From contig NC_135122.1 of assembly GCF_050908995.1 (NCBI RefSeq), forward strand, positions 14,920,501 to 14,984,500: 64,000 bases of DNA, read 5' to 3'. How positions within the stretch are numbered: position 1 is the first letter of the stretch; each line of letters starts with the position of its first letter. A program made the translations under genes and the position numbers. This document shows, piece by piece, positions 23,922 through 39,700 of this stretch. The stretch is from Andrena cerasifolii (lineage: Eukaryota; Arthropoda; Insecta; Hymenoptera; Andrenidae). The notes below the pieces were generated by a model. That model searched no databases, was not told where the DNA came from, and saw only the letters and a list, made by a program, of their open reading frames with translations.

Positions 23922-26900
23922 TCATTTTCTTTCGACTTCGAGCTGATAATGATAGCGGCGTAAAGCAGCTAAGCGTAATCTTTCAGTCTCCAAAGCCTGC
24001 CCCAACTCCAGTACACGAACTTGGGCCTCCATTTCTAATCGTTTAGCTTGATGTAGGCTCAGCCCAGAAACATCTAAATCGTCTGAAAAGCATCACAAAT
24101 CCTCGTCACTTATTATACCTCCCTTTTGAATCAATTTTCCGTTTCGCTGGAACGAAATCCTAGTAGCAGCTCAATTACCATTTTCTTCAACGAGTTGACT
24201 GCAATTTTTCGCTGTTGCAACAACGCTTCCCGTTGCTTGCGTTACATCCCTCGAAGCCTCGGATAGTGCAGCCAAGTTACTGCTATTTCTATTCCCTTTC
24301 ACTCTGCTCGCGACTACCAATTGCGCTGTAGACGCGGCGATTCCTTGTGACGTCACCACTAGTTGCTCAAATTTCCCGTTTCCGGAAACAACTTTATCCG
24401 CAGCTTCTCTGTGTACGCGCAAGCAAATGTGTAGATCGACGATAGATCGCAGCAAATCGTTTTACTTACAATAAAAGATTAGCGCCCATTGCAACCGCCT
24501 TCGCCGCTGATATAAGTCCTTCGGACCATTGATGATTGCGTTTATAAAATTCAGTTGCAGAGGCTGTACCCTAAAATCGATAAGAAATTTCATTGCCAAT
24601 TCATAAATAGTGGTAAAAAACAAACATGCAATTCACCTTTCCTTGTTCTACGATCTCTGCTTGCAATAATCGCGACTTTTTAACCAGTTTCCTTATGCAC
24701 TTCATCAATTCCGTACACGAGTCTAGGATTTTTCCATTCACTTCTAACTTTAATCCTGAATCCGCTGCGCGAGATTTCTCCAGCATGTCCTGATTAAATA
24801 TCGTGAAATGTGTTATGCGGGCATGCATCGGTCGCTACGTTAAAAATGCAGCGCAATTACCTGTATTCTATTAGCAGCTTCTTCTATCGCTTTATCCATA
24901 CTGAAAAGTTCCTTCTCTACCAAATTTCCGATAATTTCAACATTGCCTTGAGCGTTGGACAATGTGGCAGCAAGTTCGCAAATCTTCTTAAATTGTTGTT
25001 TCACTTCGTTGATCTGGCCCACGGTCAGCGGTGATTTTTCTTTCATATAGCCAAACATTGTTAAAGACAGTAGCCCCAACTGTTTGCACTCGTCGGTCAA
25101 TTCTGCAGCACGATAAAAGTTCAAGTTACACGAGCGATGCTTTCAAAATCTTTTATACCTTTTCAGACTTCCGCAACTTACTATCTCCCAATGAAATATC
25201 GATGGACGTATTCGACGTAGATTTCGCATGGATTAAATAGAGACCCAGCACGTACGCGACGTGTATTGCACTTTTAATCAGCGTTTTTCCTTTCGTTGTG
25301 TCGCATACATAACCAGTGTACGCCGAGTCTAAACTATCCAACGATTTCAAAGACGATTCTTCCAGTCTTTCGAGGTACTGAGGTGTGCAAGTTAGATCGG
25401 ACATTGCTGGATTATCGATAGCGCCCAATGAGTATTTGATGATATCTTCCGCTTCGGATATACAATTTACTGGAACGAAAGTTTTCGAATTTACATCGGA
25501 CAGGCATACGTGCACCACTTTCCGCTTACCAGGCCAATTAAAAACACTTACACAACAATTCGCACAACATAGTGTCGGCATGCACGTTCATTTCGTTACG
25601 GCATCGTTCGGCTTCAACTTCCAGCTTTTCGATCTTTAAATCTAATTCCTCTTTTTGTGCTAATAAATCATGCAGATCGCCTTCTAAAGCCGTTTTTTCA
25701 GAAGTTATAAAATCATTTTTTGCAATCAAAGCCTAAAATATTACAGGTTTACCGGAAGAAATAAAAACAAAATATAAACGTAAAGTTTAAAAAAAAAGAG
25801 ACAAAAGAGAAAGAGGAGGAATATTAACCAAGTTCTCAGACTTTGCAGCGCTAAGCTGCTGCTTCAGATCGTCCAGATCCTGTTGCGCTTCGACAGATTT
25901 TCGCGCTTCTTGCTCGGTTATAGCCTGGCCTTGTATCAGCTCGTCAAGCCGACGCTCCGCCTCGATGGTTCGACGTTCCGATTGCACTTGCGACATTTTT
26001 AACACACCAAGCTGCTTGTCCACCTCAGCTTTCTATTTTACACATCAAGTATCAAAAACCCTTTGTCACACACACGAAAGCATAAGAGTCAGACTGAACA
26101 CCTCTTACCTTTCTAATTAAACTGATATGTTCTTCCCTCAGCTTTGCATATATATCTTTCAATTTCTGAAACTTCTCCTCCAAAACTTTATACTTTTCTA
26201 AAAACAGAAAGAAATAAGCATCCCGCGCGTACTTCGCCATAATTCGCATAATGCGGATGAAGCTGTCGCTCGCTCACCCTCGGTTTCGTGAACTTTCACC
26301 ATCATGTCTGCTTTCTGCTTCACAGAGTCCTGGTTGATCTGCTTCTCCTGGCCGATTTCGTTGCACTGCGACATCAAGGCGTACATTTACAATCGCTCCT
26401 CCAAAATCCAGCCAACCAACGCCCGATTAAAACGTCCCTACCTTAGCAAGCAATCCGGACTCGAGCTGCGTCACGCGGGTCTGAAGCTCCCCGACGATCC
26501 GCTGATGATCGGTGAGCAGGCGATGCAGCTCCATCCTCTGACGACTATTTTCCTGCTGTAAATGATCGATAAGACTTTCTCTAAAATACAAATGATCGCA
26601 TCGATTAATAATCTCCTATCACAGACGGGTAACCCAATAATCATTTTAGAAGAGAAAGCGATCGCAGCCTCGTGGGCCATTTAGTCCCGTGTTTACCTTT
26701 CCGCTATCCCATCGGGGGAAATAGAGCCGTTTCTGGTGGAGTCTGGCTGATCACCAGGCAGAGAGCTCGTGTCGGACGTGTCGATGAGGCTGTCGACGAC
26801 CGTCTCGGTGTCCAGCGCCTCCTCCGGCGGAAGAACCACCCTCGGCGTGACGTAGGTCCGTAGCTCGGATTGTATCAAGAAATTGGGTGGATTCTAGGAC

Positions 26901-28722
26901 GGAACGTGACGCGCGTTAGAGAGAATCGCTTGAGCATGATCGATACCTGTGTCGCGGCAATAGAACGCACCTCGGGTAACGCGGGTATCGTTATCAGATG
27001 CTTGAAATATTGCCTCTGTTTCACGGTGTTGTAAAACCTCTTCAGCTCCTGGAACTGTTTCGAGAATCTGTCCCGATGGCCGGCCAGCGTGTCCGCCGGC
27101 AGGGCGCCGTGGAGTTTGAACAGAATTTTCACGCAGTAATCGTACAGCTGCGACGCGTCTAGGACGCACGGGATCAACGGGGCCAGTCGACACTGGCCGC
27201 TGACGGTCATTGAATTCGACGGTGTGTTCTTCAATGAAGTGGTAACTGAAACCATCGACACGGCTTAACGCACCTGTACGCCCACACCGCAAGATGTTTC
27301 GAGGCTGTTGGTGTAGAGCTGTGAGCTTAGATATATAATAGGACTCGTAACCTGACATGCTTCATTCTTTGAGAAACACGAGTAATCAAGTTTGCGTTCG
27401 TGGTTCTCAAAGACCCCGTGCATACCAGGTATTAGCGTCGACGAAACTCGAAACGATCAGGCAAGTTCTATGTGGTTCGCACGATCGTTCTAATCGCATC
27501 GGTTACTGGCATATCACAAATTATCGTAATCTTTCCAAGAGCCTGTACAAAGTTCCATTCGGAACCACGGATTCGTTGATAATAGACCACGAAAACAGGC
27601 ATTACAGTCGTGCAAATCGTTTCGTTCGTTTATTCGCATTACGCAGATCTCGCATTAACCGGTTCACCGTGGCTCGGCTAGGTCGGGACAATCAAGACTC
27701 TACGAGATTAATCGCGTCGAACTGAGATTGCTTGCCGCGCTGATTTTATCTCCGCCAGCTTCGATCGACACTCGTGTACCGAGATCATACGAGTAACATA
27801 GACCGGTGGTCGGATTTCGTCGACAGAGCAGAATAAATGGGGGATACAGAATTGACCTCTCCCCCGTGATGAATATACTCCGCACCTACCTGCACGCTGT
27901 AGATTCAAAATGTCGTCCATATAGTCAAACATCTCGACCGACATTTGGAAACTAAAACGAAAAAGAGATTGGACGCGTCTCCCACGCGTGAAACGTGTGT
28001 AAGGTGCATAAAATCGAAGCCTTACTAAACGTTGATGTCGTTTTCACCGATAGCCTCCAGCTCCTCGGCTGTCACTTGGAGATTCCCCGGTAGCCGTGGA
28101 TTTCGCTTGTGGAAATCTAACTTGGTGATCAACAGTCTTATGTACAACTGAATCAACTGGCCGTAGCCCTCTCGAAGGTGCTGCCATAGCTTCCCAATGT
28201 CCTCCAACTTCCCTCGGTAGCGCTGAGAATCGGGGATCACTTTCGGGTGGCCCTCTCGCAGTATTTTGTGCAGAACGTGGCAGAACTTCCACGCGACGAT
28301 TTGATTCTCTTGCAGCGGCTGTCTGAGCATGTACATCCAGAAGATCATCCCGCTCTTCTCCTGGTACGTACCTATAATCGCGCCTGTATCTCTGTAAGGA
28401 AGCATATGTCGCAGCTAACAGGGTGGGGCTCGTTGACGGCCTTGGAGGAATCTAATGGCACCGTCGAAAAGGATACTTCGCACATGCTTCTCTTTCACGG
28501 GCGTCTCCGCGGGATTCACGGCTTTCCCGATGCTGACACTCTAAAAATCAGAAGCGACTTTAATTCATCATTTTTCACCGCTGCGCCGCGATAAACGCTA
28601 GAAAGTGTTGCATAGCTCCTTGGAAAGCGTCCGCCGGTTCTGATGCGAGAAAAATTCGCGTTTGCGATGCGTTCATTTACCAACTGGTGGAGTTGCTTAT
28701 CGGTGAGTGGAACGACACTCAT
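23922..28722 (-). CDS. Hip1: Huntingtin-interacting protein 1 (Hip1/HIP1R), clathrin-actin adaptor
   Basis: Seventeen minus-strand exons: 28722-28681, 28540-28477, 28383-28026, 27951-27890, 27245-26971, 26893-26697, 26580-26442, 26365-26278, 26197-26109, 26032-25829, 25732-25552, 25469-25182, 25102-24861, 24789-24637, 24570-24470, 24408-24179 and 24082-23922; 957 residues, all phases closing. Residues about 15-290 form the ANTH domain (VKEKHVRSAIIGT, WKFCHVLHKILREGHP, VEMFDYMDDILNL, GQCRLAPLIP), which binds phosphoinositides at endocytic sites. Residues about 335-560 are coiled coil, where clathrin light chain and Hip1 dimers bind. The C-terminal third is the I/LWEQ (THATCH) actin-binding domain, with FYKRNHQWSEGLISAAKAVA and GIAASTAQLVVASRVK, ending in a final helix HYQLEVERK. 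The protein links clathrin coats to F-actin during endocytosis. The 14-residue first exon (MSVVPLTDKQLHQL) is placed by phase and splice signal only. One gene seems to serve the HIP1 and HIP1R roles. Confidence 0.92.
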
Positions 28723-31700
28723 GGTGATAGAGGCGTACGGTGGCGGGCAGCAGGAATCAGAGCTGGTACGAATAAGAATCCTGATGGTCAGTCCGTATGG
28801 GAAATCATCGTCTGCCAATCCGTCGATCGTTTCGGGGCACTTTAAATCAGCGCAGCCGACATCCCAGCGTTATTCCCCATCGCCTGCGAAGTGGTAATCA
28901 ACTGGTAAAACCATTTGCGCGTGGTACAATGTGAAATAAAAGGCGCACGGCCCCGCATAACACACTTTATTATAACAATCGGAAACTTGGAAATAGGATA
29001 CTCCATTCATATCAGCCGGGAAAGAGAATCCTCGGACGCTCTGCCGCTGGACGATTACAAACAACGGAACAAATAAATAGCTGCTGTTCGCGTTGCTGCT
29101 TTTTGCGAACTACACCGCGGCTCCGCGTTTCGGAAATCCTTTGCGTTGAATTCGCAAGGTGTTACAAGTTATTGTAAAATGCGTAATGGCAAGCTACCCG
29201 GAGTATTTTAATTGATATTGAATTTTTAAGAGTAGTATACCGTAGCAATTACGATCGAAACGTTGAGAATTATTAAAATTTTGTTCTGCGCAACTTTCGA
29301 ATTTCTCAGTTTATATTCTACCGATTTTTTTTTTTTTTTAAATCATTCAATGCGGTGCGTATTCCAAGTGTTTAATCTCGGAAGTCGAAACGATGGGTCT
29401 TTTATGTTCATTAACCCCCCGACGCGGTGTCACCGTACCGACACGGTTAACGATGCCCGTGCCAGAAAGAGTGCCGCTAGACGCTTTACGTTCATTCAGA
29501 AACTACTATTCCTTCGGCTGCATTCGTGGGCATTGCGATGAATAGGCGCGCGTATGTAGTTCGTTGTACCCACGAGTCAAAGACCTTGTGTATCGAGCTC
29601 GTGTAATGAAAACAGATAACGACCGAAATAAATAGATGTAACGTCGACGATGCAACGATGACATCAGAGTGCCGCTTATTACAGGTCTGATGCAGATACA
29701 AACACTTGACATCTTGTTTGGAAACAGGTATCAATAACAAGAGGCAGCATCGCGTTTCAGGGGAGATGGCGATAATTTATCTTGAGCCACGAGACGTTAA
29801 TTGCTGCCATGTTATATGGATCTCTTGCAATCGTTATCGAATTCTGAATCAGACGCCCTTTTTCGCGACTCTATTCGGCCTTTATGTACATTAGCAATTT
29901 ATTCGGAGCGTTGATCATTAATTCATTGGTTTTCTAACGAGCAGGATGCCTCAAAACTTCCAATTTCTTTTTCTGCAACGTTCGCGTATTTGTGAACGCG
30001 GACTTTCTCGCGCTATATTTGGACTCGTTCCATCCGAATTGTCTGATAAATGCGATATACGGGGCACAGGCGCGGCCGGAGTCGTGCAATTTAAATCCCG
30101 ACCTTGACCATGAGGACAGAATAGTTCTGCAAAGGTCCTAAGGTTTTTTTACAAGATTACGATCAAATGAATTGAAATGCTATTATCATAGCGAAGGATC
30201 ACTACTCCGAGAAGTAGTATCTGTGAAAATTTTATTTCACGAAAAAGACGCGAGTGTGGGATATGAAAGAGTCCTGAATCAGACCATTCCAGGTACAAAT
30301 CCTTGAATAGTGACTAACACATTTTTTACCTATTTCTCATCATAAGAACCTACATTCTTTACGTAATATGTAATATCGTTAAAGAACAGCGACAGTGTTT
30401 AAAATAATTACCGACGCGTATTTTATACAACACTTTCGTTCGTTTATTTCAATTGTCTACAGAAATAATATAAATACATATTATACAGTTGAAAGTCTGA
30501 CAATTCTTATATCGCAAGGAATTATATTAAAACGGTGATTCGTTACTCCAATTCTACTTATCGCCAAAATAAACATCACTGTACTATGGTACAGGCGATA
30601 AAAATACATACACGCGTGTAAGCACGTAAAAAGAACAAGGAGGTTTCCTGTTAGCTGATGTCAGATCGTTCCCAGAACTCCGTATGCAACACGATATTCC
30701 GAATAATGTTTAGCTGTTAAAATAATTGACGCGCACGCGAATCCTCCAGCGAGATCTAGGTCTAGGGATTCATAGATTTGTTAAATAAAACGGCGCTGTC
30801 AACGATTTACCGTTTCTAATATGTCCAATACCATAATAAACACATATCCTAACCTACAAATGGCATCGAAACGGTATATGAGAGGAAACGGGGTCAAGGA
30901 CCGCATTTTCATCGCACACGTTCAGTTTTAGTTATTCGGGACGTTTGCGCCCTTTAAAATCAAGATCCACCTGTGTCAATGGTTTTATTCGAGGTGGCAG
31001 CGTATAACCTTACGCTGATTTAAAAAGGTGTCTAGGCGATAAAGCAGTCATTTGGCGAGTGTGGCGTATAGATAATGATTGATATTCGCATTACATACCT
31101 GGGATTCTTCCAACAGCCAACGGATCAAATGCACGCCGCTTCTGCTCCGTTAGAAAACGTATAATTACGTTAAACCCATTCCTCCGTCAACGCACGAATT
31201 GTTTCAGAAGATTACGTAGCATAGATCCGGCTATCGTAAGCGAGAACTTTATAAATCCGCACCTGACAATGGGTGTTCCTTTTCAAATATTAACGCACAT
31301 CCAGCCGCGGGAAGTGCGGCAAACCGACGGATCAATCGTTTAAGCGGATTGCATTTAATTAAAGATTAAGTATTAGAACCGTGTATCGATAGACGACGGC
31401 ACGAATACGACCACGATACGATATCAGATATGACGGGCGAACGTTAAAGGCGGCGATAAGGGGGCCGTACAACGATAGATAGCGTTGTCAATAAACAGCT
31501 CGAATTCGTATCGAATACGAAAAGCGAATAAATACGTGCTTCCGTCAAGGCGCGTGCGACGGAATACTGTGGATCGCTTGGAACAGAGCAATAGGAGTGT
31601 AGCGTGCATTCAGGTATCAAGCCGCTATTTCGAGCGCTCGGTACAGTGGCGTAGCAGACTCGTGAAACTTGCTGGCGCGTAAACTCGCGTTTAAACGTAC

Positions 31701-34084
31701 ACCAAGTTTTACAGTCTCTGCTCACAGTTCTATCCGCTCAGTTTCGTCGTTTCTCTTATCACATCCACTTTCTCCGTTCGCTAATGCCATTATCAGTCAG
31801 TTATTCACGCTTTAGTTATCACCTTCCGGTGGGACACTTTTCATTCTCTCTTCACTCTATTCAGCTGTGTCAAGATAAAGCAATACGTTTTCACTAAGCT
31901 CGTAGCGACTAACTTCAAAATCCCTAGCAAATTGGACGCGATTTTTTAAATATCCTATAAATCAGTGTCTAAGATTTGATAAATCACAGCAGCCATCGAA
32001 TCCGTTCTGTAAATCTTACCGTCACACGGAACGCGAGTATCGTTTTTAGAGGAATTCTACGAATGGATCTCTGCATTTATATATTTCATATAAGTTTTTG
32101 AGGAACTTATAACGGACTTCAAATTCAATTACATTCTCGTCACACTTTAAATATATTTTCATGTTTTATTTTATATACTTCTAAAATAGATACATACAGT
32201 TTTAATTGCTGCCATTTAGCGCAGAAAGGATTATAGCAGATCTCATTATCATACATCAATATGTTAATAAAGTCACTAGAACAGGTTCGCCGGATCTTCT
32301 ATAATTAAGGCGAATATTTTTACAATAACTTATACGAACATATGTATTTAAATGCGCTTTCTATCGCGCCTATTTTCGAATCGAAAGAACTTAATTTGAA
32401 ATGTACAAATCGAAGCTTCGGACGCGTATTCGGAATCGTACAAAATGAATGATATGCAGATATATATTTCAATTAAAAAGATATGTCGAATGTATGTACA
32501 GATACACGGCGAATCGCACATTCATAGCGTTCGATAATTTAAGATTATAAATAATTATAGTATTCATTAAAGACAACGTACATATTTCAATCGTAACAAT
32601 ATAGAAGCGCAATAAATGTGATGTCAGACGGGCGTGAAAGTTAGTGCGCATCGCAGTTTATTCCTTTTCTTCTCCGTACTTACCTTGACATAACATGTTA
32701 AAATATGTTTTAACTTTCACATCCATTTGACATTAAGCTACATACACCAGTCGTTATAAGAAGCCAAAGTATATCAAGTAAAGGATTGCATTTTTTTCAC
32801 TTTTCTTCGTGAAATCTTATTTAATTGCGTTTACGTGTAATCATCAGCCGATTATAATAAAATACACATAGTACATCTAGTATATCTGTCTTGTACATAA
32901 ACAAAGCTTTTTGTATTCAGTAGGTCTCAAAGTGCTGAACTTACTAATAAAGGTACAAGTCTATACATATTATAATGATCTTTGGATCTAAGTGGACAGA
33001 ATATAGGTAATATTAGTAGTACTCTAACTTCTTGATTGGTATTATTAGTCCTGGCTGTTATTATAAAATTTATCTCCACCGAGTACTCTGAAATTGATAA
33101 AGCGTGTTTACTTGGATATAAAACCTATCAAAATCTCACTTTGCGTTGTACGTTTTAATTAAAACACTTCTGTGGCATGTTGCACCGAAAATAACAATAC
33201 CAATCACAATTAAGTAATAAAATGACAAGATTTTGGTTAGATAGGCCTCATAATAAAATTGATTTATACGTTTTATATATTCGTCATTTCATACATTGAT
33301 ACATACACATACATGGTGTCGCCTTAGGTAGTCAAGTGCAAATTATACCTTTGACAAATCACTTTGATCCGTACATTATCAACCATGATCCATTATTAAA
33401 TTAAATCGAACTTTAAAGACCAGTGCACAATACATACAATATTCAATGTGAACAAATACAAAACATCGAATAGACGTGCCTATCCTCTCCCGCTTAATCA
33501 ATGTCCAATATATGATCAACTTTCTTCTCTCATTTTTTACGTACTGTATAATCCAGCATAAAGTGATTGAAATGTAAATAAATAAAAATAATACGTAGTA
33601 CTGAGTTCACAAAATAACATTTATTTATATCGAGCAGCGTATTGGAACATTTAAAATTAAAGATCTGTATATATATATATAAAAAAAAATCTCAACTATT
33701 TCATGAAAACAATGAGACGAAGTAATGTCACTATGTCGCTATAGAAAAATCGATTAATCCGTTCTAAAATCAGATATGCAAAGCGTACAACAAACGGTAC
33801 ATAAAACTAATAAATTTGCATCAGCAAGAATCTGTAAATTAAAACTTTATTATGTTCCATAATTTAAGCAATAAATAACAATGTACCGTATAATATTCCT
33901 ATTCAGTATATGTATACGATCTTTCTTTAACTAATAAATACATCAATAGTCACTTGTTACCTCATGACGCGACACGCGCAAAAACAATAAGCAAAGTAAC
34001 TGTGTTCAGAATAAAATGAGGAGGAGTAAAAAGATCAATTTAAATTGGAGAAGGATGAAGCGGTGGACAGGCAACCCCCAGCCC
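28723..34084. other. Non-coding interval between Hip1 and Rab2
   Basis: About 5.3 kb without a supported coding exon. The part below 34,085 is probably Rab2 3' UTR at its right end; minus-strand AATAAA signals occur at 33,846-33,851 and near 33,620. The region around 31,400-31,850 is richer in GC but has no recognisable gene. The Hip1 promoter should lie within the first kilobase. Confidence 0.5.
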
Positions 34085-35623
<1,539 letters not shown>

Positions 35624-36727
35624 TTTCGCGATCACGTAGCTCACGAGGATACTAATAAGAGCTTTGAATAATTAGAAAACAGAACTTCAATTTTTTGACT
35701 GTCTTATCTCTTCTGCTTCAGCATGACGTCACTAAATCGGTTCGGCAACGCTCGGGATTTTTCGTATTATTCGTAAATCCACTCGGGCTCCCGATATCGC
35801 GCTGCCGTCGCTGCAGTCATCGACGTATCCTGTGAGCGGTTGGCTGTGTTCCAAAACCATGGAATTTCTCGTCCCAACACAATAGATACGCTATAAGAAA
35901 AGACATTATACGACTACGACACCATGAAATTCAATAATTCCAATTCCACTTTCTAAAGAAACTTTTCTATTAATCTATTATACACGTGTCCGTATTCGCT
36001 CAAGTCTGTACCATAAAAGCGCGCGCAGCGATAGATTCAGCTTGTCACCAATAAATATTACTAAATTTTATTCCTTCCTCAGCAAAATTCTATTCTGTAC
36101 AATAGTAAAAAAAAACAATAAACTCGGAGAATGAATTGAAAAACTCCAAAAAGACAGATACTCCGAAAACTCTATAAAAAAAAGATTCCTCATAGATCCA
36201 TGCAATGTTTTCATATTTTCTCAACAACTGTTAATGAATTCCATGCAAACTGAATTTTATTCTCGTAATAAATTACACGACATTAGTATTTGAATTTGAT
36301 TACATTCGAGGGAAATGTTAACAAAGAACATGTAGCGTAGGCGACGTTATCGGTCAACGATGTCGCTGACCAATGAAATGTTTGCCCGTGGGACCGTTTC
36401 ATCCAATGGGGAGGCAGAGACGGTCCCTGGTGGTAAGTAAAAGTAGTAAACACGGCACGGTAGAAATCGAGCTATCGTCGACGTCGAAACTGTCAAACAT
36501 GGCGAGAATGTCGATCTCGAGTGCTGGTCAAAAATGTGAATAGGGGGTTCGGGTTGCGGGTGAGATTCGTGAATCTCGGGTGTTCTCGTCGTCGGCGGAG
36601 GCCGGCGAGAGATGCGAACGGGAGTTAAGCTGTCAGGTTAAACTGTCGGAAGTGAATGCGCGCCGAGCGAACGGCCCCGGCGATCTTGCGGCCGGGATTA
36701 ATCTAAGGGCATGCCAATTCGGGAACT
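35624..36727. promoter_or_regulatory. Shared divergent promoter region of Rab2 and Abl
   Basis: The start codons of Rab2 (minus) and Abl (plus) lie 1.1 kb apart. CCAAT boxes occur at 36370-36374 and 36403-36407, 33 nt apart, in a block rich in CpG (about 36,340-36,700). These are typical NF-Y sites of TATA-less promoters. The Abl 5' UTR is probably the GC-rich stretch from about 36,500 to 36,727. Transcription starts are not determined. Confidence 0.45.
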
Positions 36728-39700
36728 ATGGGTGCTCAACAAACTAAGGAGAGAATCGTTCCTGCCGGCTCTGCTGCGCGACAGACGCGCAAACAGCCAA
36801 GGAACCTCAAAGAGTCACGTCTCGTTGGCTCCAATATATTTACGGAGCACAGCGGTAATTTCCTTCTCTTATGTCCCTACTGCTCTCTCGCTTTTTATCT
36901 TCTATTTCTTTCTTACTTCCGCCCCCGTTTCCCTTCCTCTCACTCCCGTTTTCTTTCCCTCTTTTTCTCATCGGTTTCTCTTGCATTCGTATATTTTGCT
37001 CGCTCCGCGGCAGATCGCGAATTCGATCGGTTTATAACAATATCTGAGGGGCAGTCATGATAAATTACAGAGGAGAAACATTAAGCTGAATGTAATGGCT
37101 TGGTTATATAATTAATACATGTATGCTGGTATACATCTGTATATGCTTTATTAAATTAATGATTTTTCAGTTTTAATTCTAATGATGGTGATAAATTGCA
37201 CCTATTCTGAAATTACTTGGCACTGTGAATTGGATAGTCATTTTTATGCATTTGCAGTTGAAGTTTATCTTGATCGAATGTTTGTTTCTATTATTATTTC
37301 CTTTGTTGGAAATATATGTTTTTCATTTTACGTACCATGGGGAGGAGATGTACTTGTACTTTATTGACAAGTTCGTTTATTGCATCCATGTGAATGCACG
37401 TAACAATAATGGGATAGATGATACGAACTGTTGCTAAGTTAGATTAATTACTCTAGTATTTCATTGGACTGCTGTAATATCAGCACAAACTTGCGTAGAA
37501 ATGTGAAGCTGACAAGATATTTTGTCAGCAGAAAGTACAACTCTCCTTGATACAAAGCAGAACAATAAAACATTGACCTCATATTTATCGTGTATATGTA
37601 TACTTGCTGTGTAAAACAATATTAACAATGTTTTGTAGAAGCTCTTTTACAAAGTAGACCGCTACCTCACATTCCGGCATTACCAGATGGTGATCCTCCG
37701 AGCGGCTCAGGCATTCAGCCAATTTCGCAACAAGTGAATATTCAGCAACATACTGGCGTTCCCTCTGCAGGGCTTCTGGAGGCTGCAAACAGGTTAACAC
37801 TTATTATGGTTGTTGATTGTCCCACTTGCCAATTTTATTGCATCCTTTCCCATTTGTAATATTAAAAACGTATTATCATTACGTACTAATTGATTCCATT
37901 CCTTGGAAATACAGAATGGGACAAGTTGAACTCAGGATTTGAAATATTTTGTTACAGGTGGACCAGTAAAGAGAACCTATTGGCCCAGGAGGAGGACGAT
38001 CCACAATTGTTTGTTGCTCTGTACGATTTCCAAGCAGGTGGAGAAAATCAGCTCAGTCTTAAAAAAGGTTACTGTTTTATTAATACTATGCCGTGCGTAC
38101 CAAGTTTTTTTTTTTAAAGGGTACATGATTGTATATCGACATTTTTTAAATTCAGGAGAACAAGTTCGTATTCTGAGCTATAATAAGAGCGGAGAGTGGT
38201 GCGAGGCTCATTCGAGCACTGGTCAAGTGGGTTGGGTTCCCTCGAATTATGTTACCCCGGTAAATTCTCTAGAGAAGCATTCTTGGTATCATGGAAGAAT
38301 ATCTAGAAACGCTGCCGAGTATCTCCTGAGCTCCGGTATAAATGGTAGCTTCTTGGTTCGCGAGTCGGAGAGCAGCCCAGGTCAGCGCAGTATTTCTCTG
38401 AGATACGAGGGCAGAGTCTATCATTACAGGATTAATGAAGACAGCGAAGGAAAGGTGAAGTATTTTACGTACCAGTGAAGCAATAATCTATGCGATCTGC
38501 GGTGTTTAAATATATGTAGTACTAATAGATAATATATTAAAAACTATTATTTCAGATGTTTGTCACAACTGAAAGCAAGTTTAATACTTTGGCGGAACTA
38601 GTGCATCATCACTCGATGCTTGCTGATGGTCTAATCACACAACTACTTTATCCTGCACCAAAGCACAACAAACCCACTGTATTCCCACTTAGTCCAGGTA
38701 TGTGAAAAACGATGAGGATACTACTGTCGTAGTTACATGATTTGCTGAAATTATGTTTTGTGTTCATTGGTATACTGTTGCAGAACCAGACGAATGGGAA
38801 ATCAATAGAACGGATATAGTCATGAGGCATAAATTAGGAGGGGGGCAATATGGGGATGTCTATGAAGCTGTGTGGAAGAGGTACAACATGACGGTCGCCG
38901 TGAAAACATTAAAGGTCAGCTGTTGCTTTTGTTGCTGTTGTTATTATTATTATAAAATACTTTAAATAATAAAGTATCTTATCGTTTTATACGAAGAGAT
39001 GCTTCTAACTTTCCAATTCTCAGGAAGAATCTGTGTAATCTTTTCTAGGAGGACACAATGGCTTTAAAAGACTTCTTGGAGGAGGCTGCAATCATGAAAG
39101 AGATGAAGCACAGGAATTTAGTTCAGTTATTAGGCGTATGCACCCGTGAGCCACCTTTCTACATTATTACAGAGTTCATGAGCAAGGGGAATCTACTAGA
39201 CTATCTGCGCAACGAGAGCAAGCATCAAATCAACGCTGTCGTTTTGATGCACATGGCCACACAGATCGCTAGTGGAATGAGCTATCTAGAAAGTAGGAAC
39301 TTCATCCACAGGTATGATTTTCGAATATCTTGCGATAAACACAATTGTGCTCCTTTTTTGCACAAGTCCCTTTACGCGGTGCTACGAAAACGGAAATGAT
39401 TTTTCCCTTCATACCATTTCCATTCTCGTAAATATAATTTCTATTCGTCTCCGTGTTCATCGCCTCCTCCTCTTAAGAAACGAGCTCGCGTTAACGTCGC
39501 GACTTTCGAAACAGAGATCTAGCGGCCCGAAACTGCCTAGTGGGTGAAAATCATCTGGTGAAGGTTGCTGACTTCGGTTTGGCCCGGTTGATGAGAGACG
39601 ACACCTACACGGCTCACGCTGGAGCCAAGTTCCCTATAAAATGGACTGCTCCGGAGGGATTAGCTTACAATAAATTCTCTACGAAGGTAACGCATAACAT

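Noticed and set aside
28516..28818. 100-codon minus-strand frame starting upstream of the Hip1 start
   Set aside because: Only the first 14 codons from the ATG at 28722 are used, since the donor GTAAAT at 28680 leads in phase to the ANTH exon. The remainder is intron.
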